Positions 7,128 through 15,054 of a DNA stretch of 15,054 bases are shown here, in pieces; positions within the stretch are counted from its first letter, which is position 1; every line of letters starts with the position of its first letter. This DNA comes from Verrucomicrobia subdivision 3 bacterium UBA693. GTDB taxonomy: Bacteria; Verrucomicrobiota; Verrucomicrobiia; Limisphaerales; UBA8199. A program made the translations under genes and the position numbers. Below the pieces are notes generated by a model. The model did no database searches, was not told the origin of the DNA, and saw only the letters and a program-made list of their open reading frames with translations. The stretch is taken from assembly GCA_002298785.1 (NCBI GenBank), contig DBMR01000124.1:1-15054 (forward strand). The letters run 5' to 3'.

Positions 7128-10100
7128 TCAGGATTTGGACTCGTCTGACAAGAGGGTGGCGACCTTTTCGATAAAGGCCGTTACGGTGAAGGGTTTTTGG
7201 AGAAACTGCACCCCTTCCTCGAGCGCGCCGTGATGCGCGATGACATCCGCAGTGTAGCCGGACATGTAGAGGCATTTAAGGTCTGGTTGCCGGGCCTGGA
7301 GTTGCTGGCGCAATTCTCGGCCGTTCATCCCGGGCATCACGACATCCGTGACCAGCAGATGAATCTTGCCGGGATGTTTCTCGGCGATGAGGAGGGCCTG
7401 TTCGGGGTGGGCGGTGGCGAGCACATTGCAGCCGTTCAATCGCAGCACACGGGTTACCAGGTGCAGAATCTGGGGCTCATCCTCGACCAGCAATACCGTG
7501 CCGCCGGCCAGCAGACGGGAGCGAGGCGGTGGCGCGACCGGCGCGGACGTGGGGACGGCGTCGGTGCAAGGCAGGTAGATTTTGAACTGGGTACCTTGGC
7601 CGGGTTCACTGGTCACCGTGATAAAACCTTTGTTCTGTTTGACGATGCCAAAGATCATCGCCAAACCCAGCCCGGTGCCTTTGCCGAATTCTTTCGTGGT
7701 GAAGAACGGCTCGAACAAGTGCTGGCGTACCTCCTGCGTCATGCCGCCTCCGGTGTCGCTGACTGTCAGGCTCACGTAGTCGCCGGTGACGGGTTCCGGT
7801 TGGCCATCTAGCCGGGCGTTCACCAGGCTGGCGTTGGCGGTCTCGATGATGAGCGTGCCGTTGCCGACGATCGCATCGCGGGCATTCACCGCCAGGTTGA
7901 CCAGGATCTGATCGATTTGAATCGGGTCGATCTTGACGTGCCACAGGTTTTTGCCCGGCGTCCACTGGAGATGGATATTCTCGCTGATCAGGCGCTGGAG
8001 CATTTTGAGCAGGCCGGTGACGGTTTGGTTGAGGTCCAGGACTCTGGGGCTGACCGGTTGTTTGCGGGCGAAGGCCAGGAGTTGGCCGGTGAGTTCAGCG
8101 GAACGCAGGGCGGATCGCTGGATGTCCGCCAGGTGCGAACGGAGTTGATCGTCCCCGGACACCTGCTCGAGTGCCATGGCGGCGTGGCCCAGGATCACCT
8201 GCAACATGTTGTTGAAGTCATGGGCGACTCCGCCGGCCAAACGGCCCACGGATTCCATCTTTTGTGCCTGGGCCAACTGGTCCTGCAATCGGTCCTTTTC
8301 CTCTTCGGCCTTCTTTCGCTCGGAGATATCCCGCGCGATGGTCGAAAGGAAGCGGATGCTGCCGGAATCATCCGCGTGGGCAATGATGACCTGGGAAGCC
8401 GGGATGGTGCGACCGTCGCGGTGCAGCAGCAGAGTCTCGCCTTCCCAGGAGCCGGATTTCCTGGCCGCGGGGATCGCCACAGTCTCAATCTGGTCGCCCT
8501 GCGTTTTGGGGTGAAGTTCGGAAAGCTTGCGGTTGAGCAGGCTCTCTTCGGGCTCGAAACCCAGCAGCCGGCGACCTGCCGGGTTGACATGGAGAATGCT
8601 GCCGGAATGATCCGCAAACACCACCAGGTCAGTGGTGCCGTCCATGACGGCCGCGAGCCGGATGCGGTCGCGTTGTTGTTCGAGTCGTTCAAACTGGCGG
8701 CGCAACTGGCCGCGGGCGAGTCGCCATCCGGCGAAGCAAACGCCGGCCGTCAGGCTGCTGTAACTGAGCAGTCGGAACCACCAGGTTTGCCACACATAAG
8801 GGGCGATGGAAAAAGGGATGGTGGCTCCCGTGTCATTCCAGCCGCCGTCGCTGTTTTGCGCACGCACTCGCAGCCGGTAGTTACCCGGCGCCAGGGTGTG
8901 AAACCGTTCGAAGCGCTCTTGGCCGGTTCCAGTCCAGGTGCGGCGCGCACCTTCCAGGCTCCAGGCGAAAACGACTTTCTCCGGTTCGGTGTAGGTCAGC
9001 GCGGCGTAGTTGAACGTCAAGTCGGAGATACCGGCCGGCAAGGATAAATGGGTCGAAGCCGGTTCGTTCAGTTGATGAGTGGCGCCTGCCGAGTCCAGGT
9101 AGGACAGTGACTCGACCACCACCGGCGGGGCGTTGGTGCTCAGGCGGAGGGTGCGGGGATTAACGCTGACCACGCCTTTGAGCGTGGCAAACCACAACCG
9201 TCCCTCATGGTCGCGAGCCGCCGCGGGTTGGAAGCCTTCCGCACATTCGGCCGAACCCATGCCGTCGGTGCGGTCGAACACGTTGAATTGGGCGCTGGTT
9301 CCCGGTTGTTGGAGGACCTGGTGGAGTTCCTTGCCAGACAGCCGCAGGATGCCGTGATCTGAGCCGAACCAAAACCAATTCGGTTTGTCTTCAAAAACGG
9401 AGCCGATGGTATCGGCTGGGAGTCCCCGCGTGCGGTCGATGGTTGTGATTCGTCCGTCACGCAGACAGGCCAAGCCATGCCCGAAAATCCCGACCCACAG
9501 GCAGCCGTCCTGATCGAACGCCACGCAGCTAATGCGATCGCTCGCCAGGCGATCCGGCGCACCCCACCGGGTGATCGTATCTTTGCCCAAATGGAATAGC
9601 CCCCGGTTATAGGATCCCAACCAAATGTCGCCGGATCGTGGATCCTCGGCAATCGCGCGCACGTTTACTCCAGCCAGGGGTGCATTGGTGCCTGACTGCC
9701 ACACTTGTGCTTTGCCATTCGTGATGAGTCCCAGCCCGGAAGAGGTACCAACCCAAATGCGGCCCTGGCTGTCCTCGAAGAGGCTATTGATGGTCTGGCT
9801 CAGGCCCGCCGGCCAATCCATGTACGGTTGGGCCATCCCATCAGCTTCGTAGAACAAACCGTCGCTATAAGTGCCCAGCCAAACTTTCCCAGAGCGGTCT
9901 TTCAAGACGGTCCAGACAAATGCGCCTCGGGCGCTGCCGGCCAGCCGGTGCGCGGGTTTGACCACGCCATTTTCGATGCGCGCCGTGCCGCCCCCGTGCG
10001 TTCCAACCAACATCCGCCCCGGCGCTTCCTCGATGACAGTGCGGACAATTTGGTCCGGCAAACCTTGCCGAATACCGTAATTAACAAAGTGCCTGGGTCT

Positions 10101-11105
10101 CAGGCGGTGCAGGCCGCCGCTGCTGGTACCGACCCAAATATTACCCTCGCTGTCTTCGGCCAGCCCGCTGACGGCGTTGTTCGCCAGGCCGTTGGTGGTC
10201 GTGATCTGGATCGGTGGCAGCCCGGGTTTCATGCGAAAAAGCCCGCGTAAATTGGAGGCGATCCAGATGTTGCCCGCGCGATCCTCGAGCAACTCGCGAG
10301 GCTGATCGACGTCTGGAGCTGGAAACTCGTCCGCAATGCCGTTGGTCTGGTAGTGCCGGAGCCGGCTGTGGCAATAGACCCACAGCCCGCCCTCCCTTGC
10401 GGCAGTGGCGATGAGCGATTCACGTGCATTGAGTTGGGGACCGGTAGCTTTCCAGCCTTCCGGCGTCAGACGACCGATGAAGAAGCGATTAGCCAGCCAC
10501 AGGCGTCCGTCCATGCGGTCCGCAAGGCAAAAGACGCCGCTCGGACTGAGTCGCGGCGGTGAAGGCGCCCATTCCAGTCGGTTGCTCTTAACGACCAACA
10601 GTCCGCCTTCCATCGTGCCGACGTAGACTTGTCCGGTGGGGTCACAAGCGAACGTGCGGGCGATCAGGTTCGTTCCGGGAAGACCCTCGATGCGCTCCCA
10701 GCCTCCGCGGTTGTGCACGGCCATGCCGCCGCGGCCACTCGTCCAGAGGCGACCGGTTCGATCCGCGTAGAGGCAGCTCACCAGCCCGCTTAGCCTTTGA
10801 AAACCGGTGCGTGGGCCGATGGGGGTGAAGTCGTTGCCATTGTAACGCAACATGCCGCCATAGGATCCGACCCAAAGGTAGCCGTCGGGCGTTTGGGCGA
10901 TACAGAAGGCCGAATGCTCGGGGATGCCCTCGCTGGCTTGCCAATTGTCGATCAGGTATTCGGGATGATCGTAGCGCTCCGGGCTGATGGCCCAGGCGTG
11001 GCCGAGGCAAAGACCAGCCAGTGCGAAGAGTCGCAGCGCGCGTCCGAACCACCCGCGCGCGGTGCGGGGTGAAAAGCACGGCCAGTTGGAGCAGGTCGTT
11101 GACAT
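7128..11105 (-). CDS. Hybrid sensor histidine kinase with two beta-propellers, PAS and receiver
   Basis: The 1325-residue membrane sensor begins with a signal peptide (~1-39, AWA before the mature part). Residues ~55-650 contain 14 blade motifs of the LWVG type, for example at 76-80, 323-326, 450-453 and 535-538, fitting two seven-bladed Reg_prop propellers. A Y_Y_Y-type domain follows (~690-768), then one membrane helix (~774-796), a PAS domain (~815-930) and a HisKA with AHDFNN, phospho-acceptor His962. The HATPase domain has the N box (NLAVNARDAI), DTGGGM and GTGLGLAM. The C-terminal receiver has acid residues 1208-1209, phospho-acceptor Asp1254 and Lys1304. There is no DNA-binding output domain, unlike Bacteroides HTCS proteins, so the signal must pass to another protein or act back on the kinase. 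The periplasmic ligand is unknown. A polysaccharide-related role is only suggested by the rhamnose operon downstream. Confidence 0.93.
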   Translation of the reverse strand: MSTTCSNWPCFSPRTARGWFGRALRLFALAGLCLGHAWAISPERYDHPEYLIDNWQASEGIPEHSAFCIAQTPDGYLWVGSYGGMLRYNGNDFTPIGPRTGFQRLSGLVSCLYADRTGRLWTSGRGGMAVHNRGGWERIEGLPGTNLIARTFACDPTGQVYVGTMEGGLLVVKSNRLEWAPSPPRLSPSGVFCLADRMDGRLWLANRFFIGRLTPEGWKATGPQLNARESLIATAAREGGLWVYCHSRLRHYQTNGIADEFPAPDVDQPRELLEDRAGNIWIASNLRGLFRMKPGLPPIQITTTNGLANNAVSGLAEDSEGNIWVGTSSGGLHRLRPRHFVNYGIRQGLPDQIVRTVIEEAPGRMLVGTHGGGTARIENGVVKPAHRLAGSARGAFVWTVLKDRSGKVWLGTYSDGLFYEADGMAQPYMDWPAGLSQTINSLFEDSQGRIWVGTSSGLGLITNGKAQVWQSGTNAPLAGVNVRAIAEDPRSGDIWLGSYNRGLFHLGKDTITRWGAPDRLASDRISCVAFDQDGCLWVGIFGHGLACLRDGRITTIDRTRGLPADTIGSVFEDKPNWFWFGSDHGILRLSGKELHQVLQQPGTSAQFNVFDRTDGMGSAECAEGFQPAAARDHEGRLWFATLKGVVSVNPRTLRLSTNAPPVVVESLSYLDSAGATHQLNEPASTHLSLPAGISDLTFNYAALTYTEPEKVVFAWSLEGARRTWTGTGQERFERFHTLAPGNYRLRVRAQNSDGGWNDTGATIPFSIAPYVWQTWWFRLLSYSSLTAGVCFAGWRLARGQLRRQFERLEQQRDRIRLAAVMDGTTDLVVFADHSGSILHVNPAGRRLLGFEPEESLLNRKLSELHPKTQGDQIETVAIPAARKSGSWEGETLLLHRDGRTIPASQVIIAHADDSGSIRFLSTIARDISERKKAEEEKDRLQDQLAQAQKMESVGRLAGGVAHDFNNMLQVILGHAAMALEQVSGDDQLRSHLADIQRSALRSAELTGQLLAFARKQPVSPRVLDLNQTVTGLLKMLQRLISENIHLQWTPGKNLWHVKIDPIQIDQILVNLAVNARDAIVGNGTLIIETANASLVNARLDGQPEPVTGDYVSLTVSDTGGGMTQEVRQHLFEPFFTTKEFGKGTGLGLAMIFGIVKQNKGFITVTSEPGQGTQFKIYLPCTDAVPTSAPVAPPPRSRLLAGGTVLLVEDEPQILHLVTRVLRLNGCNVLATAHPEQALLIAEKHPGKIHLLVTDVVMPGMNGRELRQQLQARQPDLKCLYMSGYTADVIAHHGALEEGVQFLQKPFTVTAFIEKVATLLSDESKS

Positions 11106-11115
11106 TTATAAGGTA

Positions 11116-11130
11116 GCGGAGATTCTCCGC
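11116..11130. promoter_or_regulatory. Perfect 6-bp hairpin just upstream of the kinase start
   Basis: GCGGAG (11116-11121) and CTCCGC (11125-11130) form a stem with a 3-base loop. It ends 10 bases before the minus-strand ATG at 11105-11103. In a transcript starting upstream it would sit where a ribosome loads and could reduce translation. On DNA it is a 15-bp palindrome-like site in the divergent spacer and could bind a regulator. Apart from it, the 288-bp spacer (11106-11393) contains nothing I can identify. Confidence 0.35.
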
Positions 11131-11393
11131 CATCTGAGTGCTGGCAGCATGCCGGTACCGGGGCACAAGTATTGCCCTCGACGTTGGCCTCGGCGATGTC
11201 GATTGGTGCGCAGCAAAGCGGAATTCTGCGCCAGTGCTGTCGAAGCGCAAGTTGAAAGCGGCGCGGATTGCAGGCGAGCACCTTGTCCCAAAAACGAGGT
11301 CGTCAGCCGGTTCGTCGGCGCGATTGTGTCTATTCCCTTTTTCACGTGGTATTTCGCCAGTGGCGGTGCTAAAGTTTATTACAGCCAAACGCC

Positions 11394-12197
11394 ATGATCA
11401 CCCGCCGACCAGAGTCACCCGGATTTACTCTGATCGAATTACTGGTGGTGATCGCGGTCATCGCGATTCTGGCTGCGTTATTGTTGCCGGGATTGGCGAG
11501 AGCCAAGGCCGCCGCGCGGCGGATTCAGTGTATCAACAACCAGAAGCAGTTAGCCGCCACGTGGATAATGTACACTGCGGATAACAGTGATTGGCTGGTG
11601 GCCAATGGCCACAATGATCCCCCGAGCCCGGTGTTCAAGCAGTGGGTGCAGGGCGCTTTTTATAATCCCACGGATAATACGAACCAGGATTATATTTTGA
11701 ATCCAAACTACGCGCTGTTCGCCAATTACCTCAAAACCGTCAAGGTTTACATGTGCCCGACCGACCGCACCCGGGTGCGCGTGAACGGCATTAATCAGGA
11801 CCGGATACGGAGTTACGCGCTGAATGCTTACCTGGGTTGGACGGGTAGTTGGGACGCGCGCCTGTCGTCCAATTACCGGGTGTTCAAGAAGCACTCCCAG
11901 GTGATTGCCGCCATGCCGCAAGGCATGTTCCTGTTCGCCGACGTCTATCCCGAAAGCATTTGCTGGCCTTATTTTGGTGTGCAAATGGATCGTGATTTAT
12001 TTTTTAACTACCCGGGTGTGTCACACAATAACGGGGCGGTGTTGTCCTTTAGCGACGGTCACGTTGAGCATCATAAGTGGTTGGATGGCCGCACGATCCG
12101 CCCGCAATCGGCGGATTACCACCGGCACAGCGATCCTTCTCCCGGCAATCGGGATTTGGCCTGGCTCAGGCTGCGAACCACGGTATTGCGCCCCTGA
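11394..12197 (+). CDS. Pseudopilin-like protein with H-X9-DG motif
   Basis: The 267-residue protein has a type IV prepilin leader: PESPG ending at Gly10, then FTLIE with Phe11 at +1 and Glu15 at +5. A hydrophobic helix runs to about residue 31. It would be cut by a prepilin peptidase and assembled by a type II secretion or type IV pilus-like machine. The C-terminal part has His211, nine residues, then Asp221-Gly222, exactly the H-X9-DG arrangement of prepilin-processing-associated proteins that occur in many copies in Verrucomicrobiota, Lentisphaerota and Planctomycetota. Cys46 and Cys121 (YMCPTD) are typical of this family and might pair. The individual function is unknown. It stands alone, divergent from the hybrid kinase, and no secretion ATPase or peptidase is nearby. 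Confidence 0.9.
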   Translation: MITRRPESPGFTLIELLVVIAVIAILAALLLPGLARAKAAARRIQCINNQKQLAATWIMYTADNSDWLVANGHNDPPSPVFKQWVQGAFYNPTDNTNQDYILNPNYALFANYLKTVKVYMCPTDRTRVRVNGINQDRIRSYALNAYLGWTGSWDARLSSNYRVFKKHSQVIAAMPQGMFLFADVYPESICWPYFGVQMDRDLFFNYPGVSHNNGAVLSFSDGHVEHHKWLDGRTIRPQSADYHRHSDPSPGNRDLAWLRLRTTVLRP

Positions 12198-12244
12198 ATG
12201 CCCGCTTGCGCCGCCAATCGCGAGAGCAACAAATGGGGCATTTT
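12197..12244 (+). terminator. Possible terminator after the pseudopilin gene
   Basis: AATGCCC (12197-12203), beginning on the last base of the stop codon, pairs with GGGCATT (12236-12242), and the right arm runs into TTTT. The 32-base interior can fold further through TTGC and GCAA. The long interior makes it weaker than the terminator at 14805-14836. Confidence 0.4.
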
Positions 12245-12258
12245 CGTCAAAAAATGTC

Positions 12259-12288
12259 TTGGCAGCGTGCCTCTGAATTTCTCATAGT
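12259..12288 (+). promoter_or_regulatory. Candidate sigma-70-like promoter of the pyrophosphatase gene
   Basis: TTGGCA at 12259-12264 matches the -35 consensus at five of six bases. It is followed after 18 bases by CATAGT (12283-12288), four of six for the -10. The predicted start near 12295 gives a leader of only about 8 bases before the ATG at 12303, leaving no room for a Shine-Dalgarno. Confidence 0.4.
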
Positions 12289-12302
12289 TTGCGCTTAATT
12301 TT

Positions 12303-14783
12303 ATGAGAAACCTAAATCGTAAATTGCAGGGCGCACTGACGTGCGCCTTAGTTGGTGCCTCAACCGGCGCATTTGCCAGTGAGGCGGACATTAAAATCCC
12401 GGATCTCGCCCAGGTCAAATTCGCCGGAATGGCGGGTTTGAGCGGCACGACGCTGATGATGATTGGCATCGTCATTTGTGCCATTGGGGCGTTGTTTGGC
12501 GTGGTTCAGTATTTCCAGACCAAAGCGCTGCCGGTGCATGAATGCATGGCCAAGGTTTCGCATAGCATTTACGAAACCTGCAAAACCTATCTATTCACTC
12601 AGGGCAAACTGCTGGCCATTCTCTGGATCCTCATCGGCGGTTGCATGGTGGTTTACTTCGGGGTTCTGTCCCATAACACGGCGCTCCATGTGCTCGTGAT
12701 TCTGCTGGCCTCGATTCTGGGCATCCTGGGTTCCTACGGTGTGGCCTGGTTCGGTATCAAGATTAACACGATCTCGAACTCCCGCGCCGCGTTCTCCGCT
12801 CTCAAGGGCAATCCGCTCGCCACGCTGGGCATCCCCCTGCGTTCCGGCATGAGCATCGGCCTTCTCCTGGTGGCCGTCGAACTGTTCTTCATGATTTGCA
12901 TCCTGGTGTTCCTGCCGCGGGACCTCGTCGGCCCCTGCTTCATCGGGTTCGCGATCGGTGAATCCCTCGGCGCCTCGGTGCTGCGTATCTGCGGTGGTAT
13001 TTTCACCAAGATCGCCGACATCGGCTCCGACCTGATGAAGATCGTCTTCAAGCTTCCCGAAGATGACCCGAAGAACCCCGGTGTGATCGCGGATTGTACC
13101 GGTGACAACGCCGGTGATTCCGTCGGACCGACAGCGGACGGCTTTGAAACCTACGGTGTGACCGGTGTGGCGTTGATCGCGTTCCTCGCGCTCGCCCTCG
13201 CGGCGACTCCCGGCATCGTGGCCACCTTGATCATCTGGATCTTCGTGATGCGCGCCCTGATGATCGCGACCTCGCTGATCTCCTATTTCGCCAATGAAGC
13301 CCTGAGCAAGGCAATGTTCGCTGGCAAGAAAGATTTCGACTTTGAAGCCCCGCTTACCCATCTCGTGTGGATCACCTCGGCGGTTTCCATTGTGGTGACC
13401 TTCGTCGCCAGCAAGATGCTGCTCGGCGATTTCACGGTGGCGAATGTGGACCCGGCGGTTACCGGCAATCTGTGGTGGGTCCTGTCGATCATCATCAGTT
13501 GCGGTACCGTGGCGGGCGCGTTGATTCCCGAGTTCACCAAGGTGTTCACCAGCACCAACTCCCGGCACGTGAAGGAAGTCACCAACTGCTCCAAGCACGG
13601 TGGCGCCTCGCTCAACATCCTGTCCGGCTTCGTCGCGGGCAACATGTCCGCCTTCTGGATGGGGTTGGTCATCATGATCCTGATGTTCGTCTCCTACTAC
13701 TTCTCGATGAACCCGGCGCTGACGACGATCATGCCGAAGGAATTTGGTTTCGCGGCGCCGATCTTTGCGTTCGGTCTCGTCGCCTTCGGCTTCCTCGGCA
13801 TGGGTCCCGTGACCATCGCCGTCGACAGCTACGGCCCGGTGACCGACAACGCCCAGTCCGTTTACGAACTGAGCCAGATCGAAGCGCGCAAGGGCATCAA
13901 GGAAGACATTGAAAAGAACTTCGGCTTCAAGCCTGACTTCGAAAACGCCAAGTATCAGCTCGAGAAGGGCGACGGCGCCGGCAACACCTTTAAGGCCACC
14001 GCCAAACCGGTGCTCATCGGCACCGCCGTCGTGGGCGCGACCACCATGGTGTTCGGCATCATTATCCTCCTGCAGAAAATGTTCGAAGCCCAGGTAGCCT
14101 CCGGCGTTGCCGGTCCCTTCAAACCGGTGGTGGAGGCTCTCTCCATCGTGCAGCCCGAAATCATCCTCGGCCTCATCATGGGCGGCTCCGTGATTTACTG
14201 GTTCACCGGCGCTTCCTGCCAGGCCGTCGTCACCGGTGCGTATCGCGCCGTGGTTTACATCAAGGAAAACATGAAGCTCGACGCCACCACGGCGTCCGAG
14301 AAGGACTCGAAGGAAGTCGTCCGCATCTGCACCGTCTATGCGCAGAAGGGCATGTGGAACATCTTCATCGTGATCTTCTGCTTCGCGTTGGCCCTGCCGT
14401 TCTTCAATCCGTACTTCTTCATTGGCTACCTGATCGCCATCGCCTTCTTCGGTCTGTTCCAGGCCATCTTCATGGCCAACGCCGGTGGCGCCTGGGATAA
14501 CGCCAAGAAGATCGTCGAAGTCGACATGCGCGCCAAGGGCACCGACCTGCACGCCGCCACCGTCGTCGGCGACACCGTCGGCGATCCCTTCAAGGACACC
14601 TCGTCGGTGGCGCTGAACCCGGTGATCAAGTTCACCACGCTGTTCGGCCTGCTCGCGGTGGAAATCGCCGTCACCATGCAGAATCAGAACCTGAAGACCG
14701 CGATCGGCGGCTTCTTCTTCCTCGTCGCGCTGGTCTTCGTGTATCGCTCGTTCTACGGAATGCGCATTCCCGAAGAGAAGTAA
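12303..14783 (+). CDS. hppA: Divergent K+-independent membrane-bound pyrophosphatase
   Basis: This 826-residue, roughly 16-helix membrane protein hydrolyses PPi and couples it to ion pumping. The catalytic set is present: Arg228, Lys236, Asp239 and Asp243 in the GGIFTKIADIGSD region, EDDPKNP at 253-259, Asp264/Asp268/Asp272 in IADCTGDNAGDSVG, Asp508 and Asp515-Asn516, the NAGGAWDNAKK segment (726-736) and DTVGDPFKDTS (757-767). GNTFK carries Lys564 at the position whose lysine marks K+-independence. The sequence differs from canonical enzymes, with CTGDNAGDSVGPTADGFETYG in place of NVGDNVGDVAG-type motifs. It resembles the distantly related, Na+-regulated H+-pumping group described for Chlorobium limicola and Cellulomonas fimi. 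The N-terminus looks like a signal sequence (residues 1-25). Codon use is strongly biased to C/G-ending codons, suggesting high expression. The transported ion is inferred, not shown. Confidence 0.92.
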   Translation: MRNLNRKLQGALTCALVGASTGAFASEADIKIPDLAQVKFAGMAGLSGTTLMMIGIVICAIGALFGVVQYFQTKALPVHECMAKVSHSIYETCKTYLFTQGKLLAILWILIGGCMVVYFGVLSHNTALHVLVILLASILGILGSYGVAWFGIKINTISNSRAAFSALKGNPLATLGIPLRSGMSIGLLLVAVELFFMICILVFLPRDLVGPCFIGFAIGESLGASVLRICGGIFTKIADIGSDLMKIVFKLPEDDPKNPGVIADCTGDNAGDSVGPTADGFETYGVTGVALIAFLALALAATPGIVATLIIWIFVMRALMIATSLISYFANEALSKAMFAGKKDFDFEAPLTHLVWITSAVSIVVTFVASKMLLGDFTVANVDPAVTGNLWWVLSIIISCGTVAGALIPEFTKVFTSTNSRHVKEVTNCSKHGGASLNILSGFVAGNMSAFWMGLVIMILMFVSYYFSMNPALTTIMPKEFGFAAPIFAFGLVAFGFLGMGPVTIAVDSYGPVTDNAQSVYELSQIEARKGIKEDIEKNFGFKPDFENAKYQLEKGDGAGNTFKATAKPVLIGTAVVGATTMVFGIIILLQKMFEAQVASGVAGPFKPVVEALSIVQPEIILGLIMGGSVIYWFTGASCQAVVTGAYRAVVYIKENMKLDATTASEKDSKEVVRICTVYAQKGMWNIFIVIFCFALALPFFNPYFFIGYLIAIAFFGLFQAIFMANAGGAWDNAKKIVEVDMRAKGTDLHAATVVGDTVGDPFKDTSSVALNPVIKFTTLFGLLAVEIAVTMQNQNLKTAIGGFFFLVALVFVYRSFYGMRIPEEK

Positions 14784-14804
14784 ATCAACGCAAGTTTCTC
14801 AAAC

Positions 14805-14836
14805 ACCCGTCGAGCGGCAACGTTCGGCGGGTTTTT
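14805..14836 (+). terminator. Intrinsic terminator of the pyrophosphatase gene
   Basis: ACCCGTCGAGC (14805-14815) pairs with GTTCGGCGGGT (14822-14832) as an 11-bp stem with two G-U wobbles and a 6-base loop, then runs into TTTTT (14832-14836). An A-containing stretch precedes the stem. It lies 22 bases after the stop codon. Confidence 0.85.
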
Positions 14837-14860
14837 GTATTTGGTGATGGCCCTGGCTTG

Positions 14861-15054
14861 TAGCGCGGCCGTCCCGGCTGCGAGTTCGAGCACCGTCTCG
14901 GTGCCCGGTCGTGGAACTGGCGGCGATACGCCGTCGCTCCGGGGAAGCGCACCTCAGTCGGAGCGCGGACTTCCAAGTCCGCTTTGGCAGGTGCGAACGG
15001 GGACAGAGGTCCGCATTGAACCGGAGTGCATCGCCGTAAATCGACAGCGAACCA
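14861..15054. repeat. Cluster of short palindromes, likely dispersed repeat element
   Basis: Four small hairpins lie in about 120 bp: GCGGCCG/CGGCTGC (14865-14881, one wobble), GCACCG/CGGTGC (14890-14904), CGGCG/CGCCG (14921-14933) and GCGGACTT/AAGTCCGC (14965-14982), each with a loop of 2-3 bases. This style of intergenic repeat (for example GCGCGGACTTCCAAGTCCGC) seems familiar from Verrucomicrobiota genomes, but only one copy of the cluster is visible here. The element runs to or near the window edge, so its right boundary is not defined. Confidence 0.55.

Noticed and set aside
12591..14552. 653-residue minus-strand frame opposite hppA
   Set aside because: It is the antisense shadow of a strongly codon-biased gene. 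Its extreme His/Glu/Asp/Gly-rich composition fits a mirror of GC-rich codons, with no recognisable domain.
14847..15054. Frame open from ATG 14847 to the window end
   Set aside because: It runs through the palindrome cluster and reads as repeat-derived Ala/Ser/Arg-rich sequence. It begins right after a terminator with no promoter seen.

Overview
The window reads as a piece of a GC-rich chromosome from a Verrucomicrobiota-type bacterium (PVC superphylum). This is inferred from the gene set: a small Planctomycete/Verrucomicrobia-style cytochrome c, a pseudopilin with the H-X9-DG motif, a giant propeller-type hybrid sensor kinase, a fused MetX-MetW protein and a divergent membrane pyrophosphatase. 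None of the nine genes has a recognisable Shine-Dalgarno sequence before its start codon. No rRNA, tRNA, CRISPR array, transposase or phage gene was seen.

Layout. Bases 1-1258 hold no convincing gene. They are a mosaic of short tandem repeats (7-bp and 10-bp periods), pyrimidine-rich tracts and one curious duplicated peptide-coding motif. Bases 1259-1681 (+) encode an exported single-haem cytochrome c domain protein. Bases 1825-3633 (+) encode homoserine O-acyltransferase (MetX) fused to MetW. Facing it with a 6-bp gap is a complete dTDP-L-rhamnose operon on the minus strand, transcribed rfbA-rfbC-rfbD-rfbB (6998 down to 3640), with an ATGA overlap and short gaps. Upstream on the same strand, 11105-7128 encodes a 1325-residue hybrid histidine kinase with two predicted seven-bladed propellers. 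A 288-bp divergent spacer separates it from a plus-strand pseudopilin-like gene (11394-12197). This is followed by an 826-residue membrane-bound pyrophosphatase (12303-14783) that ends in a good intrinsic terminator. The last ~190 bases are a cluster of small palindromes resembling a dispersed repeat.

How the genes work together. RfbA, RfbC, RfbD and RfbB supply the complete route from glucose-1-phosphate and dTTP to dTDP-L-rhamnose for surface polysaccharide. The hybrid kinase is a plausible but unproven regulator of cell-surface functions, since it is co-oriented with the rhamnose genes and divergent from a pseudopilin. MetX-MetW makes the activated homoserine used for methionine. The pyrophosphatase recovers energy from PPi as an ion gradient. 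The items most worth follow-up are the MetX-MetW fusion, the divergent pyrophosphatase, the missing Shine-Dalgarno signals combined with promoter-like boxes very close to start codons, and the repeat-rich non-coding blocks.
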